Below the pieces are notes generated by a model that worked only from the letters and a program-made list of their open reading frames with translations, was not told the origin of the DNA and did no database searches. A DNA stretch of 64,000 bases from Rutpela maculata. Lineage: Eukaryota > Arthropoda > Insecta > Coleoptera > Cerambycidae. A program made the position numbers and the translations under genes. Positions 1-11,562 of this stretch are shown in pieces. Position 1 is the stretch's first letter. The number at the start of each line of letters is the position of its first letter. The stretch covers positions 411,510,547 through 411,574,546 of the forward strand of contig OW386285.2 of the NCBI GenBank assembly GCA_936432065.2. Reading direction: 5' to 3'.

Positions 1-10
1 CTTTAATTTT

Positions 11-182
11 CCACTGGACGTGGAAGTATAGTAACGACAAAAAATTTTTTTAAAATTTTTATTGTCCAAATAGGCTTAAAATGTCATGAAACGTCGAGAT
101 TTTAAGTTTGAGCGAAAAAAAAATTTCTGTCTGTCTGTCGGTCTGTCTGTCTGTCGGTCTGTCTGTCTGTAACTTTTTTTGT
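11..182 (+). repeat. Dispersed repeat with CTGT run, inverted partner at 28.6 kb
   Basis: This stretch contains a run of CTGT tetranucleotides preceded by a conserved flank. The same sequence occurs in reverse complement at 28589-28735 with only scattered differences, so it is a dispersed repeat and not simply a microsatellite. The right-hand copy stops after the CTGT run, while here the sequence continues with a T-rich block. I do not recognise the family; it could be the end of a non-autonomous DNA element or a Helitron. Confidence 0.7.
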
Positions 183-646
183 GCGCACGTTTACTCTGGA
201 ACCGTTTAAGATATTGACTTGAAATTTGGTACACATATGTACTTTAACGAGATCTAGAACTAGATTATATTTTCATCTTGTTCCGTCGAAGAGTTGGGGG
301 GTAAATTGGGGTAAATTTGGGGTAAATGGGTAAATCAAGCAGGTAAGAGTCCATGAAATTGGTATTTAGTATATACAAGAGAAGCTAAGGCCTCAAAAAA
401 ATTTTTGGCATTAGCCACCCCCCATTACCACCCCCACCTCCTTATTAAAGGGGATGAAAAAAAATTGTGATTTAGTGTATGTACAGGAACCAGAAACCTC
501 AAAATATTTTTTTACTTCATCCACCCCCCACTACCACCCTCCTATCACCACCCCCACCCCACTACCGATGTGGGGTATCGTTTTATGGGTTTTTGGGGTA
601 GAGGATTTCAAATATTATATTATTAAAGTTCCATAAACAATTATTT
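183..646. other. Non-coding stretch, C/A-rich and G-rich simple tracts
   Basis: I see no gene here. Positions about 296-335 hold a short imperfect repeat of GGGGTAAAT, and about 415-570 hold C-rich tracts of the CCACCCCC type. It may be the continuation of the repeat that starts at 11. Confidence 0.5.
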
Positions 647-1661
647 TCACATACAAAGTTTTTTCGTTGTGAGTGACTTGGATAGAGAATCTGGATGTGG
701 AAGTAGTGATTCCTTGGGCAGCGGTTTTTCCTTTTTGCTATCCGCCTCTTTTATTAAAATTTTTGCCGAGTCCCAATTTATTCTATGTCCGTTCTCCCAA
801 GCGTGTTCGCAAATCTTCGAGCTATGAATTTCATTTTTCCTAATATAATTGTGTTCACACACTGAACGGTCTGGATGACTCTCCCACGTAATATCTGTTA
901 CACTCACACGGAATATTGTAAATGCAGTTTTTTTAAATTTGCTCGTGGTTTTTCGGTTTTGTCTTTGTCAGAATAGACCTTGAAGTGTTGCTCCTTTGAA
1001 GTACCGTCCTAATATCAAATCTATCATCTATACTGCGTAACTTTTCGGATAATCCGTGTACGTAAGGAATTAACGCTGTGTAACGTTTTTCAGGTTTTTG
1101 TTGTATCTGATTTTTATTTTCAATATTTATGAAGGTTTTATCAACAAAGGCTTCAGGGTATTGATTGTTTGTAAGGACCTCTTTTATAAACCGTTTCTCA
1201 TTGTTTAATATTTCATCATTAGAAGCAATGATTTTCGCCCTATATAAATAAAGCACCTCTCTTAACACCTCTCTTGGCATGTGTTGGTTTTCCATAAACA
1301 CTTGTTTCAATGATACCATTTACTCTTTTAATTAAAACAGATAGAAATGGTAATTCATTTTTAGTTTCCTTTTCTAAAGTAAATTTAATAGAAGGTTATT
1401 TATTATTTAAATTTTCATAAAAATTGTCTAGTAACTTCCTACCGTGAGGCCAAATTGCAAAGATATCCTCTTCATATCTCCACCAGATAACCGGTTTGTA
1501 TATGTACAATTTTGAACATGTCTTGTCGCAAAATCCTCCATAAAAATATTGCTTAAAATTGGTGACAACGGAGAGCCCATTACCATACCGAAATACTTCT
1601 GATAGAAATCATTTTCTAACTGAAAATAAGTTATTTTGATACACATAGTTAAAAGTTCCAT
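647..1661 (-). pseudogene. Penelope-like element remnant: RT and GIY-YIG endonuclease
   Basis: Read on the minus strand, three frame-shifted pieces line up in the order of a Penelope-like retroelement protein. At 1661-1428 the RT core shows GMVMGSPLSPILSNIFMEDF, the Penelope motif before the catalytic box. Just downstream the catalytic box reads RYEEDIFAIWPHG where the family has Y-x-D-D. At 1319-933 is the RT/endonuclease linker (RAKIIASNDE, YPEAFVDKT). At about 955-647 is the GIY-YIG endonuclease, seen as IYNIPCECNRYYVGES and CEHAWENGHRINWDSAKIL. The N-terminal half of RT is missing and there are several frameshifts. The pairing of this RT with a GIY-YIG domain is diagnostic for Penelope elements. 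The copy cannot be active. Confidence 0.88.
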
Positions 1662-1725
1662 TATGGTATTTACACTTAATTTAATAATTTTCCCGGTAAG
1701 ATACTGGCTAATTGTATTATTTTGT

Positions 1726-1863
1726 AGATTCCTCGGACGTCAATTGGAAGTAAAAATACATGTGGCAGGAAGTCCCGAAGAGAAAAGTAGAAGAGTTAAG
1801 AAAATGCCAGAAATAACATATAGACAATATTTAAAATATACACTACTATTTACGCAAAAATAA
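1726..1863 (+). other. Short open stretch after a possible splice acceptor, unidentified
   Basis: A plus-strand open stretch of about 44 codons ends at a TAA at 1861-1863. It follows a pyrimidine-rich run and TAG that could be a splice acceptor. Its composition (lysine and arginine rich, PEEKSRRVKKMPEI) looks more protein-like than the surrounding sequence. I cannot match it to a family. It could be a terminal exon of an unknown gene or a chance open frame. Confidence 0.15.
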
Positions 1864-2216
1864 TATTTTGAAAAAATATATTCCATAATTTATGGGGCGG
1901 CAAAATTTCTTTTTGCATGGGGCGGTAAAAGACCCAGGAACGGCCCTGACAAGACTTTTGACCAAATATGCGCTCCGGGCTATTGCAGTTCGCGGAGAAG
2001 TTTTGCATTTTCCGCCGCGTAATATTAATCTACAAAGCTGATTTTTTGTCTACAAGCAGTTTATGCACTATTTCGATTAAAAATCACATTATGGCTAAAT
2101 CTTTGAAGACAACAAATATAAAAGGGTGAACAAAATTTAAATTTTAGAGTTAATTTTATTAATAAACAAACTGAGTAAAAACAAAATTTTCTCAATTTAA
2201 TATTTATTGTTATAAT
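1864..2216. other. Unassigned AT-rich stretch
   Basis: I see no gene. A short G-rich pair (GGGGCGGCAAAA and GGGGCGGTAAAA) at about 1892-1930 resembles a decayed direct repeat. The rest has no recognisable structure. Confidence 0.5.
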
Positions 2217-2365
2217 CGTAGATAAAGTATAGTATTCAACTTGCGGTAATGGTAATAACTCACTTGATGAATTACACCACTCGCCTACGGCTCGTGCTGT
2301 AAACTTTCATCTGCGTGAGTTATTACCTACATTACCGCTCGTTGAATAATGTACTATTTATCTAC
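2217..2365. repeat. 149-bp hairpin repeat (MITE-like)
   Basis: The left arm 2217-2263 (beginning CGTAGATAAAGTATAG and ending AATAACTCAC) is the inverted complement of the right arm 2315-2365 (beginning GTGAGTTATTACC). The arms are about 45-50 bp and enclose a loop of about 50 bp containing CTCGCCTACGGCTCGTG. This is the structure of a miniature inverted-repeat element. I could not define a target duplication. Confidence 0.7.
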
Positions 2366-2546
2366 TCTTATTAGATTATATACTAATTAATGAACTACTT
2401 TTGATAAATTAATAGTATCCATAAACAAACAGCGTGAGTTATTATAACTCACTAGGTACAGAACCAATCACTTTTATTTTCATGCCTAGCCTGTCAATCG
2501 ACGTAACGCGCAACACACGAAGGTGGAGCCAGGGAGGTAGTGACAG

Positions 2547-2650
2547 ATTATCAGGGATCGAAATTATCATGGTATTTATATAAATATCAGACAAACTGAT
2601 ATATATCACAAAAAACGTGATATATATCACTTTTTGATATTTATGATATT
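2547..2650 (+). repeat. GATATATATCA motif repeat, inverted copy at 12.5 kb
   Basis: The palindromic word TGATATATATCA and close variants recur several times here, following the sequence CAGGGATCGAAATT. A related block lies in the opposite orientation at 12485-12575, ending CCTCGATCTCTGATGC. The two therefore look like copies of one repeat rather than random AT-rich sequence. Confidence 0.6.
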
Positions 2651-2821
2651 TATTTTTATTTTTTTAATTCATGTAACGTTTAATAAAACCACGATTGCAT
2701 TTAAAACAGTGCATATCATATTTTAAATCGTTTTTATTCAATGTTTTTTAAGCTTATTATGTCTTGGCGCTGAAAATGTAACAAATAAAACATAAATTCT
2801 AACAATTTAAAATAAAGTCAA

Positions 2822-3040
2822 ATTCTGTTCAGCTGCCTCGGGTGCCCAAGGCACCCGCCCGAAAGTTCTTCTCACGGCCCAATGATGTATCACTTTACCC
2901 GGGTTACCTCCTCTATCCTCCCAGCTGCATTTGGGTATCATTGGGTTCGTACAAGTGTGAAGAGAATCATGAGTTTTGTTACATCAAAATTAAAATGACG
3001 ATCTTGCCCCGTCCAACTGTAAAGCTAAGCAGCTGAAAAG
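2822..3040. other. GC-richer island of unknown origin
   Basis: This block is clearly less AT-rich than its surroundings. It contains short open frames on both strands but nothing I can place. On the minus strand a stretch reads NPMIPKCSWEDRGGNPGK, without a family match. It may be a fragment of a processed transcript or of another element. Confidence 0.3.
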
Positions 3041-3145
3041 AATTTGGCTTAAAAAAACATAATAAAATTGCTCTCATAGATGTTCAATATTATTATTATA
3101 AGGACAATAAAGAAGTACCTATAGATATTAAAATGAAACTAATTA

Positions 3146-3751
<606 letters not shown>

Positions 3752-3765
3752 CTGCCCCCTCCTTA
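3752..3765 (-). promoter_or_regulatory. Polypurine tract next to the 3' LTR
   Basis: On the minus strand the bases TAAGGAGGGGGCAG lie immediately upstream of the 3' LTR. This is the expected position and composition of the plus-strand primer for reverse transcription. The integrase remnant's TAA stop overlaps its first three bases. Confidence 0.85.
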
Positions 3766-4446
3766 AGCCTGAACGTCCCGGTCAGGCAATTCAGCCTCTT
3801 TCACATACTTCGCCAGTCTATCCAAGTGTACGATCTTCATCTTGGACTTTTTGTTTCGTTGAATACGATAGACGACATCATTAATTCGGGTAATAACAGT
3901 ATACGGTCCATCCCAAGGAGGTTGAAGTTTCGGGGATCTCCATTCCTTCCGCTGTGGGTTGTACAGCCAAACCAGATTCCCCACCTTGAATCCCCCTGTA
4001 CTGGCATTCTGATCATAACGAGCCTTCAAGCAGTTACTAGTTCTGTTCATCTGCTCTCGATCATTCTTCGGCTGTTCTCGGCTTCCATTTCTGTAGTTGC
4101 TCATCGAAAATGGTTCTCCACGGGCAGCACAATTTTTACACTTGCGACACCAGGCCTCCACATCCTGGCGACTATTAACCCAATAGAACTGTTCCCGTGC
4201 TCTACTCAATGTCTTGTTTATGCCGAAGTGTCTGCTGGATGTTTCATTATGTGCTTCCTGGAGTACTTCTGGTACACGACACCTGGGAATCACTAGACGC
4301 ATGGCAACCTGCTTCCCATCTGGGCTTTGCCATGCTCTCCTCAAAAGCCCATCTACGACCATAAGTGAATCCCATTGTGACCATAAAGCCTTCAGCCCCA
4401 CTTCTTTGTTGGAAACATCCTTCCATACTGGTCGCGTTCCCCCTTC
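3763..4446 (-). pseudogene. Gypsy integrase remnant lacking the catalytic core
   Basis: The frame starts in the pre-integrase linker (EGGTRPVWKDVS) and runs through the zinc-binding HHCC module. In the 250-codon frame that ends at 3763 the histidines are residues 89 and 96 and the cysteines 126 and 129. At about residue 134 (near 4113) it passes directly into the C-terminal domain (KVGNLVWLYNPQRKEW, then WDGPYTVI, the GPY/F module). The DDE core that normally lies between these two modules is absent, although the frame stays open across the junction. A frameshift near 4446 separates it from the gag-protease frame. The product could not integrate DNA by itself. Confidence 0.9.
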
Positions 4447-6500
4447 CTTTGCTCTAACATGGGTCCGATTTCTACATCGCGCAATTGCTCTTGCCTCAGA
4501 GTTTTCTTTGACCAACTGTCTGGAAGATCGACCTTGACAGTGTTGACTTTAACCATGTTCGGCAATTTTCTCACCTGAGGGTAGCGCTTGCAATCTTCCT
4601 TGTCTGGTTTTCTGGATAATGCAGGAGTTTTAACTGCCTGCGTTGTCAACAGCCTGGTTTTCTCGCATTGGTCGTTCAATTTTGACAGAATAAATTGTTC
4701 GTTCCCAATCCTTAACATTCGCTTCCCTACGTCAACAATAAATCCATACTGTTCCATAATGTCCAGTCCCAAAATGAAGTCATCCGTAATGTCAGCCACG
4801 ATGACCCTGTGGTCGAACCTCAAATGCCCAATCTGCAAACCCAGGTCTACTTCTCCATGAACCGTAGCCCTGTCCCCCGTAGCTGTCCGGATGATCACTT
4901 CTTCATTTTGCCTCTTGGTAATCTTTATGCCCGATATAAATCCTGGCCGTACTATTGATGACGTAGTACCTGTGTCGATGGTAAACAAACATTTTCTTCC
5001 GTTCACATATCCATGCAACAACAGACTGCTTGCGATTCTTCGAAGATGGGAAATCTTAATTTCTCTGGGGGCACTGCATTCCCTAGCCAGAACAACCCCC
5101 CTGGTACTGTTTTCCTGCTTCTCTTCAACATTCACAGCATTTATTCGACTCTCCGAATTCTGCTGTCGACAGTCTCGCTTCATGTGTCCTACCTTGCCGC
5201 AGTTGTAACATTTAATACCTCCGCTCGGCTTTCCTTTATTTTGTTGTTTTCTCTGCTCCCTGAGATCATCCACTTTGTTGAATAATTTGGTAAACATTTT
5301 CTGCATCTCCGTCAACATAGGGTTCTGATTCATTTCTGGTTGCGATTCTTCGAGAGTCACAGCTCGCACTCTCGACCTTGGAGTATCTCTGTAGGCGGCT
5401 TCTACTTCAAGTGCACGCACCAAAGCTTCGCTACTACTTTGGTGTCTTGTCAGCCTCAGAACTCGCCTGACCGCTTCGTCCCTTATGCCATCTAAAAAGG
5501 CCCCTACGGCTAATTGTTCCTGAAATTCTCTAGGTGCACTCGGATACGCCAGGTGTGCCAGTCTCTCTATCGCAGCTTCGAATTCCTGTAAACTCTCTCC
5601 AGCCTTTTGTGTTCGTGATTTTAGCTGGGCTTGGTATACTTGGGCGAGATGTTGGTCGCCATATCTCAAGTCCAATGCAGCTTCCAAGACTTTGAAGTCC
5701 CTTTGTTTCTCAACTGGGATGGTTTGGAGTAACTCTGAAGCTTGGCCCCTTAGTGCTAGAACTAATGCCATGGCCTTTTCCTCATTATCCCAATTGTTCG
5801 CACACGCTGCTGCCTCAAACTGCCTCTTGTACGTCGTCCAGGAACTTTGGCCATCAAAATAAGGAGGTTTTAGTCGCTGTCCTGATGATACCACCTGCTG
5901 GCTTCCTCTATCTCTCAACTGTCGTTTAAGCTGGTCTATTTCTCCTTTGACTTCTTCTTCGAACTTGTTTACTTTTTCTTTAATTTCAGTTACTTCTCCT
6001 TTTACTTGACTGACTTCTGTCTCGACTACTGCTACTTTACCTTCGACCTTGGTTATCTCTTCTTTGACTTCACATTTTAGTACTTCATTGGCAGAAATTA
6101 TAGCATCCTGTTGTATTTTCATTCGTTCATTCAGAATTTTCCTTAATTCTTCTTGGCGTCTTTCTTGTTCCTCTTTCTCCTCTTGTTGTCGTATCTTCAG
6201 GTCTTCCATAATTTGTCTCAATTCGTCTTTCTCTTCTTGACGCCTTCTTTCTTCATCCTCTTTTTCTTTCTGACGTCTTGTTTCTTCATCCTCTTTTTCT
6301 TTCTGACGTCTTATTTCCTGATCTTCCATAATTTTCTTTAATTCGTCCCTTTCTTCTTGACGCCGTTGTTCTACCTCCTGGCGTTTTCTTTCTTGCTCTT
6401 CTTTATCTTCCTGCCGTTGCTGCGCCATCATTTTTTGGAATTGTTCGAATAAGTCCTGTATTTGTTTATCGGATGCCATACTTCTTGTTGTTACGGGCAT
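4392..6500 (-). CDS. Ty3/gypsy Gag-protease polyprotein (RT deleted)
   Basis: A 702-codon open frame begins at an ATG (6498-6500). Residues about 12-200 are a highly charged coiled coil rich in Glu, Arg, Lys and Gln. Residues about 210-390 resemble a Ty3/gypsy capsid (PPYFDGQSSWTTYKRQFEAA, then RAVTLEE). A CCHC zinc knuckle is at 431-444 (CYNCGKVGHMKRDC). The aspartic protease has the active site DTGTTSSIV at 509 and the flap-side partner FILGLDIM at about 575. At about residue 626 (near 4625) the frame jumps straight to the linker that normally follows RNase H (ALSRKPDKEDCK), so RT and RNase H are missing. It then runs out of frame at about residue 685. Gag and protease look intact, so the element may supply particles or be mobilised in trans; that is inference. 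Confidence 0.9.
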   Translation of the reverse strand: MPVTTRSMASDKQIQDLFEQFQKMMAQQRQEDKEEQERKRQEVEQRRQEERDELKKIMEDQEIRRQKEKEDEETRRQKEKEDEERRRQEEKDELRQIMEDLKIRQQEEKEEQERRQEELRKILNERMKIQQDAIISANEVLKCEVKEEITKVEGKVAVVETEVSQVKGEVTEIKEKVNKFEEEVKGEIDQLKRQLRDRGSQQVVSSGQRLKPPYFDGQSSWTTYKRQFEAAACANNWDNEEKAMALVLALRGQASELLQTIPVEKQRDFKVLEAALDLRYGDQHLAQVYQAQLKSRTQKAGESLQEFEAAIERLAHLAYPSAPREFQEQLAVGAFLDGIRDEAVRRVLRLTRHQSSSEALVRALEVEAAYRDTPRSRVRAVTLEESQPEMNQNPMLTEMQKMFTKLFNKVDDLREQRKQQNKGKPSGGIKCYNCGKVGHMKRDCRQQNSESRINAVNVEEKQENSTRGVVLARECSAPREIKISHLRRIASSLLLHGYVNGRKCLFTIDTGTTSSIVRPGFISGIKITKRQNEEVIIRTATGDRATVHGEVDLGLQIGHLRFDHRVIVADITDDFILGLDIMEQYGFIVDVGKRMLRIGNEQFILSKLNDQCEKTRLLTTQAVKTPALSRKPDKEDCKRYPQVRKLPNMVKVNTVKVDLPDSWSKKTLRQEQLRDVEIGPMLEQRKGERDQYGRMFPTKKWG

Positions 6501-6883
6501 ACGATGAAATTAAAATAAAATAAATTTAACTGTCACGTCAATATCGGTAATGGAACTTTCCAGACAAATCTCGAAATAGCACGAAAAAGTCTTTTGTCAC
6601 TATCCAGTTCAGAGAATTTAATAATCTCCACTAATGTCCAAATAGAAAAGTTCTAGAAATTTTCACTCACTAAATGAGTCTTTTTCAGTGTCTCTATCAC
6701 TTCTCAGTTCAAAGGATTTAATTATCACACTAATGTCCTAATAAAATGTTCTACAATGTCTCAAAAATGCACTTAACACTATTTTCCTGTTCGAAAATAA
6801 CCCTCAAACAATGTCCAGTAAATTAGTCCTCCGTGCTAGCTCGAACACTCCAGCACAACTTCAGAGCTCCTCTTGTCATAAAA
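6501..6883 (-). other. Gypsy 5' leader
   Basis: This is the untranslated leader between the primer-binding site and the gag ATG. It contains two imperfect direct copies of a unit of about 50 bp (about 6606-6660 and 6704-6754, each with CAGTTCA...ATTTAAT...CACTAATGTCC). Their role is unknown; leaders of this kind often carry packaging signals. Confidence 0.6.
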
Positions 6884-6902
6884 TTCCGCTTCTGACATCA
6901 AT
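6884..6902 (-). promoter_or_regulatory. Primer-binding site, tRNA-Leu type
   Basis: On the minus strand the sequence just inside the 5' LTR reads ATTGATGTCAGAAGCGGAA. Animal tRNA-Leu ends in ...TTCTGACACCA, whose complement TGGTGTCAGAAG differs here at one or two bases. The position directly next to the LTR supports the call. Confidence 0.75.
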
Positions 6903-7012
6903 TGTGACGTGTTTCTACCCTTAGGAAACCACCGTCGCAAATTCCGTGGGTTCCAAGAGATGTCCACTAACACACTTTATTAAATATTTACTGGATACTT
7001 CACAATACTATT
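6903..7012 (-). repeat. Gypsy 5' LTR, first segment
   Basis: This segment matches 3301-3422 of the 3' LTR apart from the 12-bp indel and three substitutions. The LTR is interrupted at 7012 by a LINE and continues at 12087. The last seven bases (TACTATT, 7006-7012) are repeated at 12080-12086 as the target-site duplication of the LINE. Confidence 0.95.
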
Positions 7013-7368
7013 TGTGAGTGTGTGTGTAGCCTAAGCAAGAACGTGTTCCTGTGAAACAGCTCTGTGAAAATTTTTAAAATTAAATGCGTTGAAAAGTGAA
7101 AAAATAAAATAACTACAAGTCGCAGTGTTCTAAAGATCATACTGCATATATTCTGTCAAAGGTTAGTTCAAGTTATATTTTATCTAACCGTAAAAATCTA
7201 GATACAACTCAAATCATAATAAACATAAGTAAAGGTTAATTCCTGTCTAATCTGATAAGAGTGATAAGAGTTGATAGCCTGATAATATTTCGTAGTAAAG
7301 GTTTCCGTACACTACCTGAAATTACTGTTGCCTTATTTGCTTATAACTTTATTATTTATAAATAAATT

Positions 7369-8250
7369 ATGAGCGGCAATGAAAAGGAAAATCAAGCTTC
7401 AGATAATGACATATATATTAAATTACTGGAAGCAATAAGATCAGAGGCAAAAGTAACCAGAGAAGTAATTAAGGAAGAAATAAGAGTTGAAAACGCAAAG
7501 ATACTAGAAAAAGTAGAGGAACAAAATATTAAAATCGAAAATTGGGAAAATAAGTATAAGAAATTAGAATCAAGGTGTATAAATTTGGAACGTAGATATA
7601 GAAAAAACAACATTGTCATATTTGGTCTGAAGATACAACCAGACTGTGAAATTGTGCAGTTTATAATAAATAAACTAAACGACCTGTTGGGAATTAATAT
7701 CACAAATTCAGATCTAAATAATGTTTATAAATTAGAAACTGCAAAAGGAGTACCTATAAAGGTTGAATTTATAAGCTATCTAACTAAAAACCTAATCTTT
7801 AAAAACGTTCATAAACTAAAAGGTACACAAATATTTATTGCACAAGATCTGTGCTTCGAAGACAGACAAGATAACAAAATTCTGCAAAAACATCTGAAAT
7901 TTGCCAAATCAAAAAATCAATTTGCAAAGATCAAAAACAATAAATTATTTATAAACGATGAGGTTTACACTGTAGAACAGCTGAAACATATGGAATGGGA
8001 TACCTCTAATCCAGAAATTTTAGAAGAAAAAAACACAACCACCCAGAGTCAGAGTGCCCCATCGACTCCCTTTGAAGCAATCACAAAGGATACAAATAAA
8101 GACGTGTTTTTTGTAAAACTGGTGGACGAAAAAAATATTTCAGTTGAAACGGAAGAGTCTCCGAAAAAACCCCCAGCAAAGAAGAAAAGAACTGCGGAAG
8201 AAAGTGCTCCTTCATCAAACACCAGATCAGCTAGAACAATCCCAAAATGA
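7369..8250 (+). CDS. LINE ORF1 protein, coiled coil plus RRM-like domain
   Basis: A 293-residue frame starts at an ATG. Residues about 20-78 form a charged coiled coil (KVTREVIKEEIRVENAKILE and following). It is followed by RRYRKNNIVIFGL at about residue 78, the characteristic entry strand of the RRM-like (transposase_22-type) domain of L1-like ORF1 proteins. The region up to about 215 fits the rest of that fold. The C-terminus is basic and low in complexity (KKPPAKKKRTAEE), consistent with RNA binding or a nuclear signal. There is no zinc knuckle. The role is presumed to be an RNA-binding chaperone in the LINE particle. The frame is intact. Confidence 0.85.
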   Translation: MSGNEKENQASDNDIYIKLLEAIRSEAKVTREVIKEEIRVENAKILEKVEEQNIKIENWENKYKKLESRCINLERRYRKNNIVIFGLKIQPDCEIVQFIINKLNDLLGINITNSDLNNVYKLETAKGVPIKVEFISYLTKNLIFKNVHKLKGTQIFIAQDLCFEDRQDNKILQKHLKFAKSKNQFAKIKNNKLFINDEVYTVEQLKHMEWDTSNPEILEEKNTTTQSQSAPSTPFEAITKDTNKDVFFVKLVDEKNISVETEESPKKPPAKKKRTAEESAPSSNTRSARTIPK

Positions 8251-8618
8251 GGGCAAACTTACACAACCAACTGTTAAGAAATAAACTTAGGAAATACAAT
8301 TTACATGTGTTTTGTGTACCTTGTTATATTATATGTTCAAACTAAGACGTTGAATTTTTTTCCTCTCTCTTCTCTTTTTTTCTCGTCTTTAAAAACATCT
8401 CAAAATATATAGTAATTTACTTTTTCTTTTTTTCCTTTATTCAATTAAAATACTTGATATTATCTCTTAATTCAGTTTTGTTTTTTACTTGAATTGTTTT
8501 CTGCAATATTTCGTATTGTAGTTTTCCCGTTTTGTATAAGTTAAATTGTAATATTATAATACGTTACCTAACCCTGTAAACAAAAACTATATAAACAACT
8601 AAATATAACATAAACTCA

Positions 8619-11562
8619 ATGGATCCATTTCTCAGAGATTACGATAATGAAATAATAACCACAAATGTGATCACTGATATAACAGAATTTAATCATATTT
8701 TCAATTTAACTAACTCAGAAATATCACAACAATATTCGTAGTATCCAGAAAAATTTTCAGCAATTTGAAGTATATATATCTCAGTTCAATAATTTCTTCA
8801 GTTGCATAATCTTGACAGAAACCTGGAACATAACAGATAAAACTCTGTATAGTATAGATGGTTATGAGATTATACATAATAATAATAATAGACTCAACCA
8901 AAATGATGGTATATTAGTTTATGTAAAGCAGGAATTAACATATGATTGTAAGTTCATCAAAATAGGATTAATAAATGCAATAGATTTAGACATATCATTT
9001 GGTAATTTTAAAATAAAAACACTGGCGATTTATAGACCACCCTCTACATGTGTATATGACTTTATTGATAATCTCACAGATACTTTACAGATTTATAACT
9101 ACAATTTAATTGATTATACATTTATCGTAGGCGATATTAATATAGACATTAGTAGTAGTAGTAATGCAGACTTTACCGAAGAGTACTTGAATTTATTAGC
9201 AGAAAAAGGTTTTGTTTCTATTATAAATAAAAATACAAGAGTTACTACTTCATCGTCTACCTGTATTGATCATATCTTTGTAAAAAATAAACCTGATTTC
9301 ACAGTAGATATAATTCCAGCAATAATCAAGACCAACATTACAGATCACTACACAACTATAGTTCAAATCGCTAATGAAAAAATAAATTTAAATTACACAC
9401 AAAATACAAAACAAACATTTAAAAAAGTCAATGAAAAGAAACTTCTAAATTTGATAAAAAACGAAGGTTGGGAAGATATATACAATTGTAATGACCCTGA
9501 AAAAGCCACACATTTGTTTTACTTAACATATGAACTCCTAGTGCAACAGTCAACAGATATCATACAGTATAAGCCGGTGAAGAAAAAGAAACCTTGGATT
9601 TCCAAGGGTCTAGTTACATCCATTAAAGAAAGAGACAAACTATTTCAAGATCATATTAAACATCCACTAGATGAAAACCGAAAACAAATATATATTAACT
9701 ACAGAAATAAACTAAATGCTCTTATAAAAAAAACCAAAAATAAATATTTTAGTACTAGGATCGAAGAAAACAAAAATTGTTCGAAGAATCTTTGGAATAT
9801 AGTAAAACAATTCACTAACAATTATAAAAAAAACGATAAAAAAATAACTAAAATTGTCACAGAGAACGGACTTGAAATAACTGACCCTAATCAGATAGCT
9901 AATACTTATAATACCTACTTTTCACAAATAGGAGAAAAGCTTGCCTCCAAAATACAGCAGGGGCCCATGTTAAAAAACAACGAAAGCCGAGGTGAAAAAT
10001 TAAGTAAGTCTATTTTTCTGGAACTTACTGATAGCACTGAAATAAAAAATACTGTGTTAGAATTCCAAAATAATAAGGCTCCTGGTCCGGATGGCATAAC
10101 AAATGAATTGTTAAAACTTACAATCGACCACATAGCTGCCCCGTTATGTTTTATTATCAATAAATGTATAGAATGCGGAAAAGTCCCTACGCACTTTAAA
10201 AAAGCTATAGTGAAGCCATTATATAAAGAAGGAGATAAGCATAATATTTCAAACTACCGCCCAATTTCTTTAATATCATCAATAGCAAAGATATTCGAAA
10301 AAATTATTAAAAAACGTCTAATTAGTTATTTGGAAAAAAATAAAATTATATCTGATTTACAGTTCGGTTTCCGTAAAAATATATCAACGCAAGATGCGAT
10401 AGCTAAACTAACATCGTTAGTTTATAATGCTGTAGATGATAGAAAACCATGTTTAGGTGTTTTTGTGGATCTTGCAAAGGCCTTTGACACTGTCAGTCAC
10501 AGGCTTTTGCTGGATAAACTGGATCATATTGGCATAAGAGGTAACGCGTTGAATTTATTTAGAAGTTACTTGGAAGGAAGAAAACAATTAGTAGAAATAA
10601 ATCAAGTACGTAGTCACGAGGAAACGGTGTCCTATGGAGTACCACAGGGAACTGTGCTTGGTCCAGTCCTATTCACTATATATTTAAACCAATTACTTAC
10701 TCTAAATTCAACTGGAACTATCATTTCATACGCAGATGACACGGTTATTCTTTATTATGGATCTACTTGGGCAGATGTAAGAGCGGAAGCGGAGAAAGAT
10801 TTGAAAAATATAATGGATTGGTTTAATGCTAATCTATTAACAGTTAATGTCACTAAAACGAAGGTTATTCCATTCACTTCTTTTGAAAAATATTTACCAG
10901 ACTACACTAATATATCCGTAGGAACACAAAGTATCTCTATTGTTTTATCTATTAAATATCTTGGTATCTACATCGATTCATTTCTAAGGTGGGATGTTCA
11001 CATAAAAAATGTTATCAACAAACTGCGAGGTATAATTCCTAAAATGTACCAATTACGACAAATTCTTCCTTTGAGTAAACTAAAGGTACTTTACTATGGC
11101 TTGGTTGAGTCTATTATACAATACGGTATAATTGGTTGGGGGGGTTTAAAGAAAACTTACTTGCTTCCTCTTGAGAAATTACATAAAAGAATATTGAAAG
11201 TTATGTATAATAAATCCTTAAGATACCCTTCCGAACAACTATACAAAGAACTAAATTTATTGGATATTAGACAACTATTTTCAAAAATTACATTAATATT
11301 CTTTTTTAATAACTCACAATACGTAACGGTGGTAAGTCATTTATATAATACTAGAGCCAACGAAGCAGCTAATCTATTTTTACCTAGGGCTCAAAAAACG
11401 ATTGGTCAAAGGTGTTTCACCTATATTGGTCCGAGGTTATATAATATTCTGCCGGATTTCTGTAAACATTTAAATGTTAAACATCTTTACAAAAAATACG
11501 TAAAAAACTGGATTGCTTCTTGTAATCGAAATATTTTTCATAATATTATTGATCCTTCTTAA
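8619..11562 (+). pseudogene. LINE ORF2: APE endonuclease and reverse transcriptase, one frameshift
   Basis: The likely ATG is at 8619 (MDPFLRDYDNE). A one-base frameshift at about 8710-8722 separates this start from the long open frame, which is uninterrupted from 8710 to the TAA at 11562. Endonuclease motifs are NIRSI (about 8728), ILTETW, GDINID (about 9131), CIDHIF and TDHYTTI, so the EN domain is complete. RT motifs are NKAPGPDGI, YRPISLISS, FVDLAKAFDTV, YGVPQGTVLGPVLF and YADDTVI (about 10729). The C-terminal region ends with QKTIGQRCFTYIGPRLYN and a conserved tail. The protein would nick target DNA and copy the LINE RNA there. Only the single frameshift near the start breaks it. Confidence 0.9.

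Noticed and set aside
3826..6341. Several plus-strand frames of 60-156 codons
   Set aside because: They are shadows of the minus-strand gypsy Gag-protease and integrase frames.
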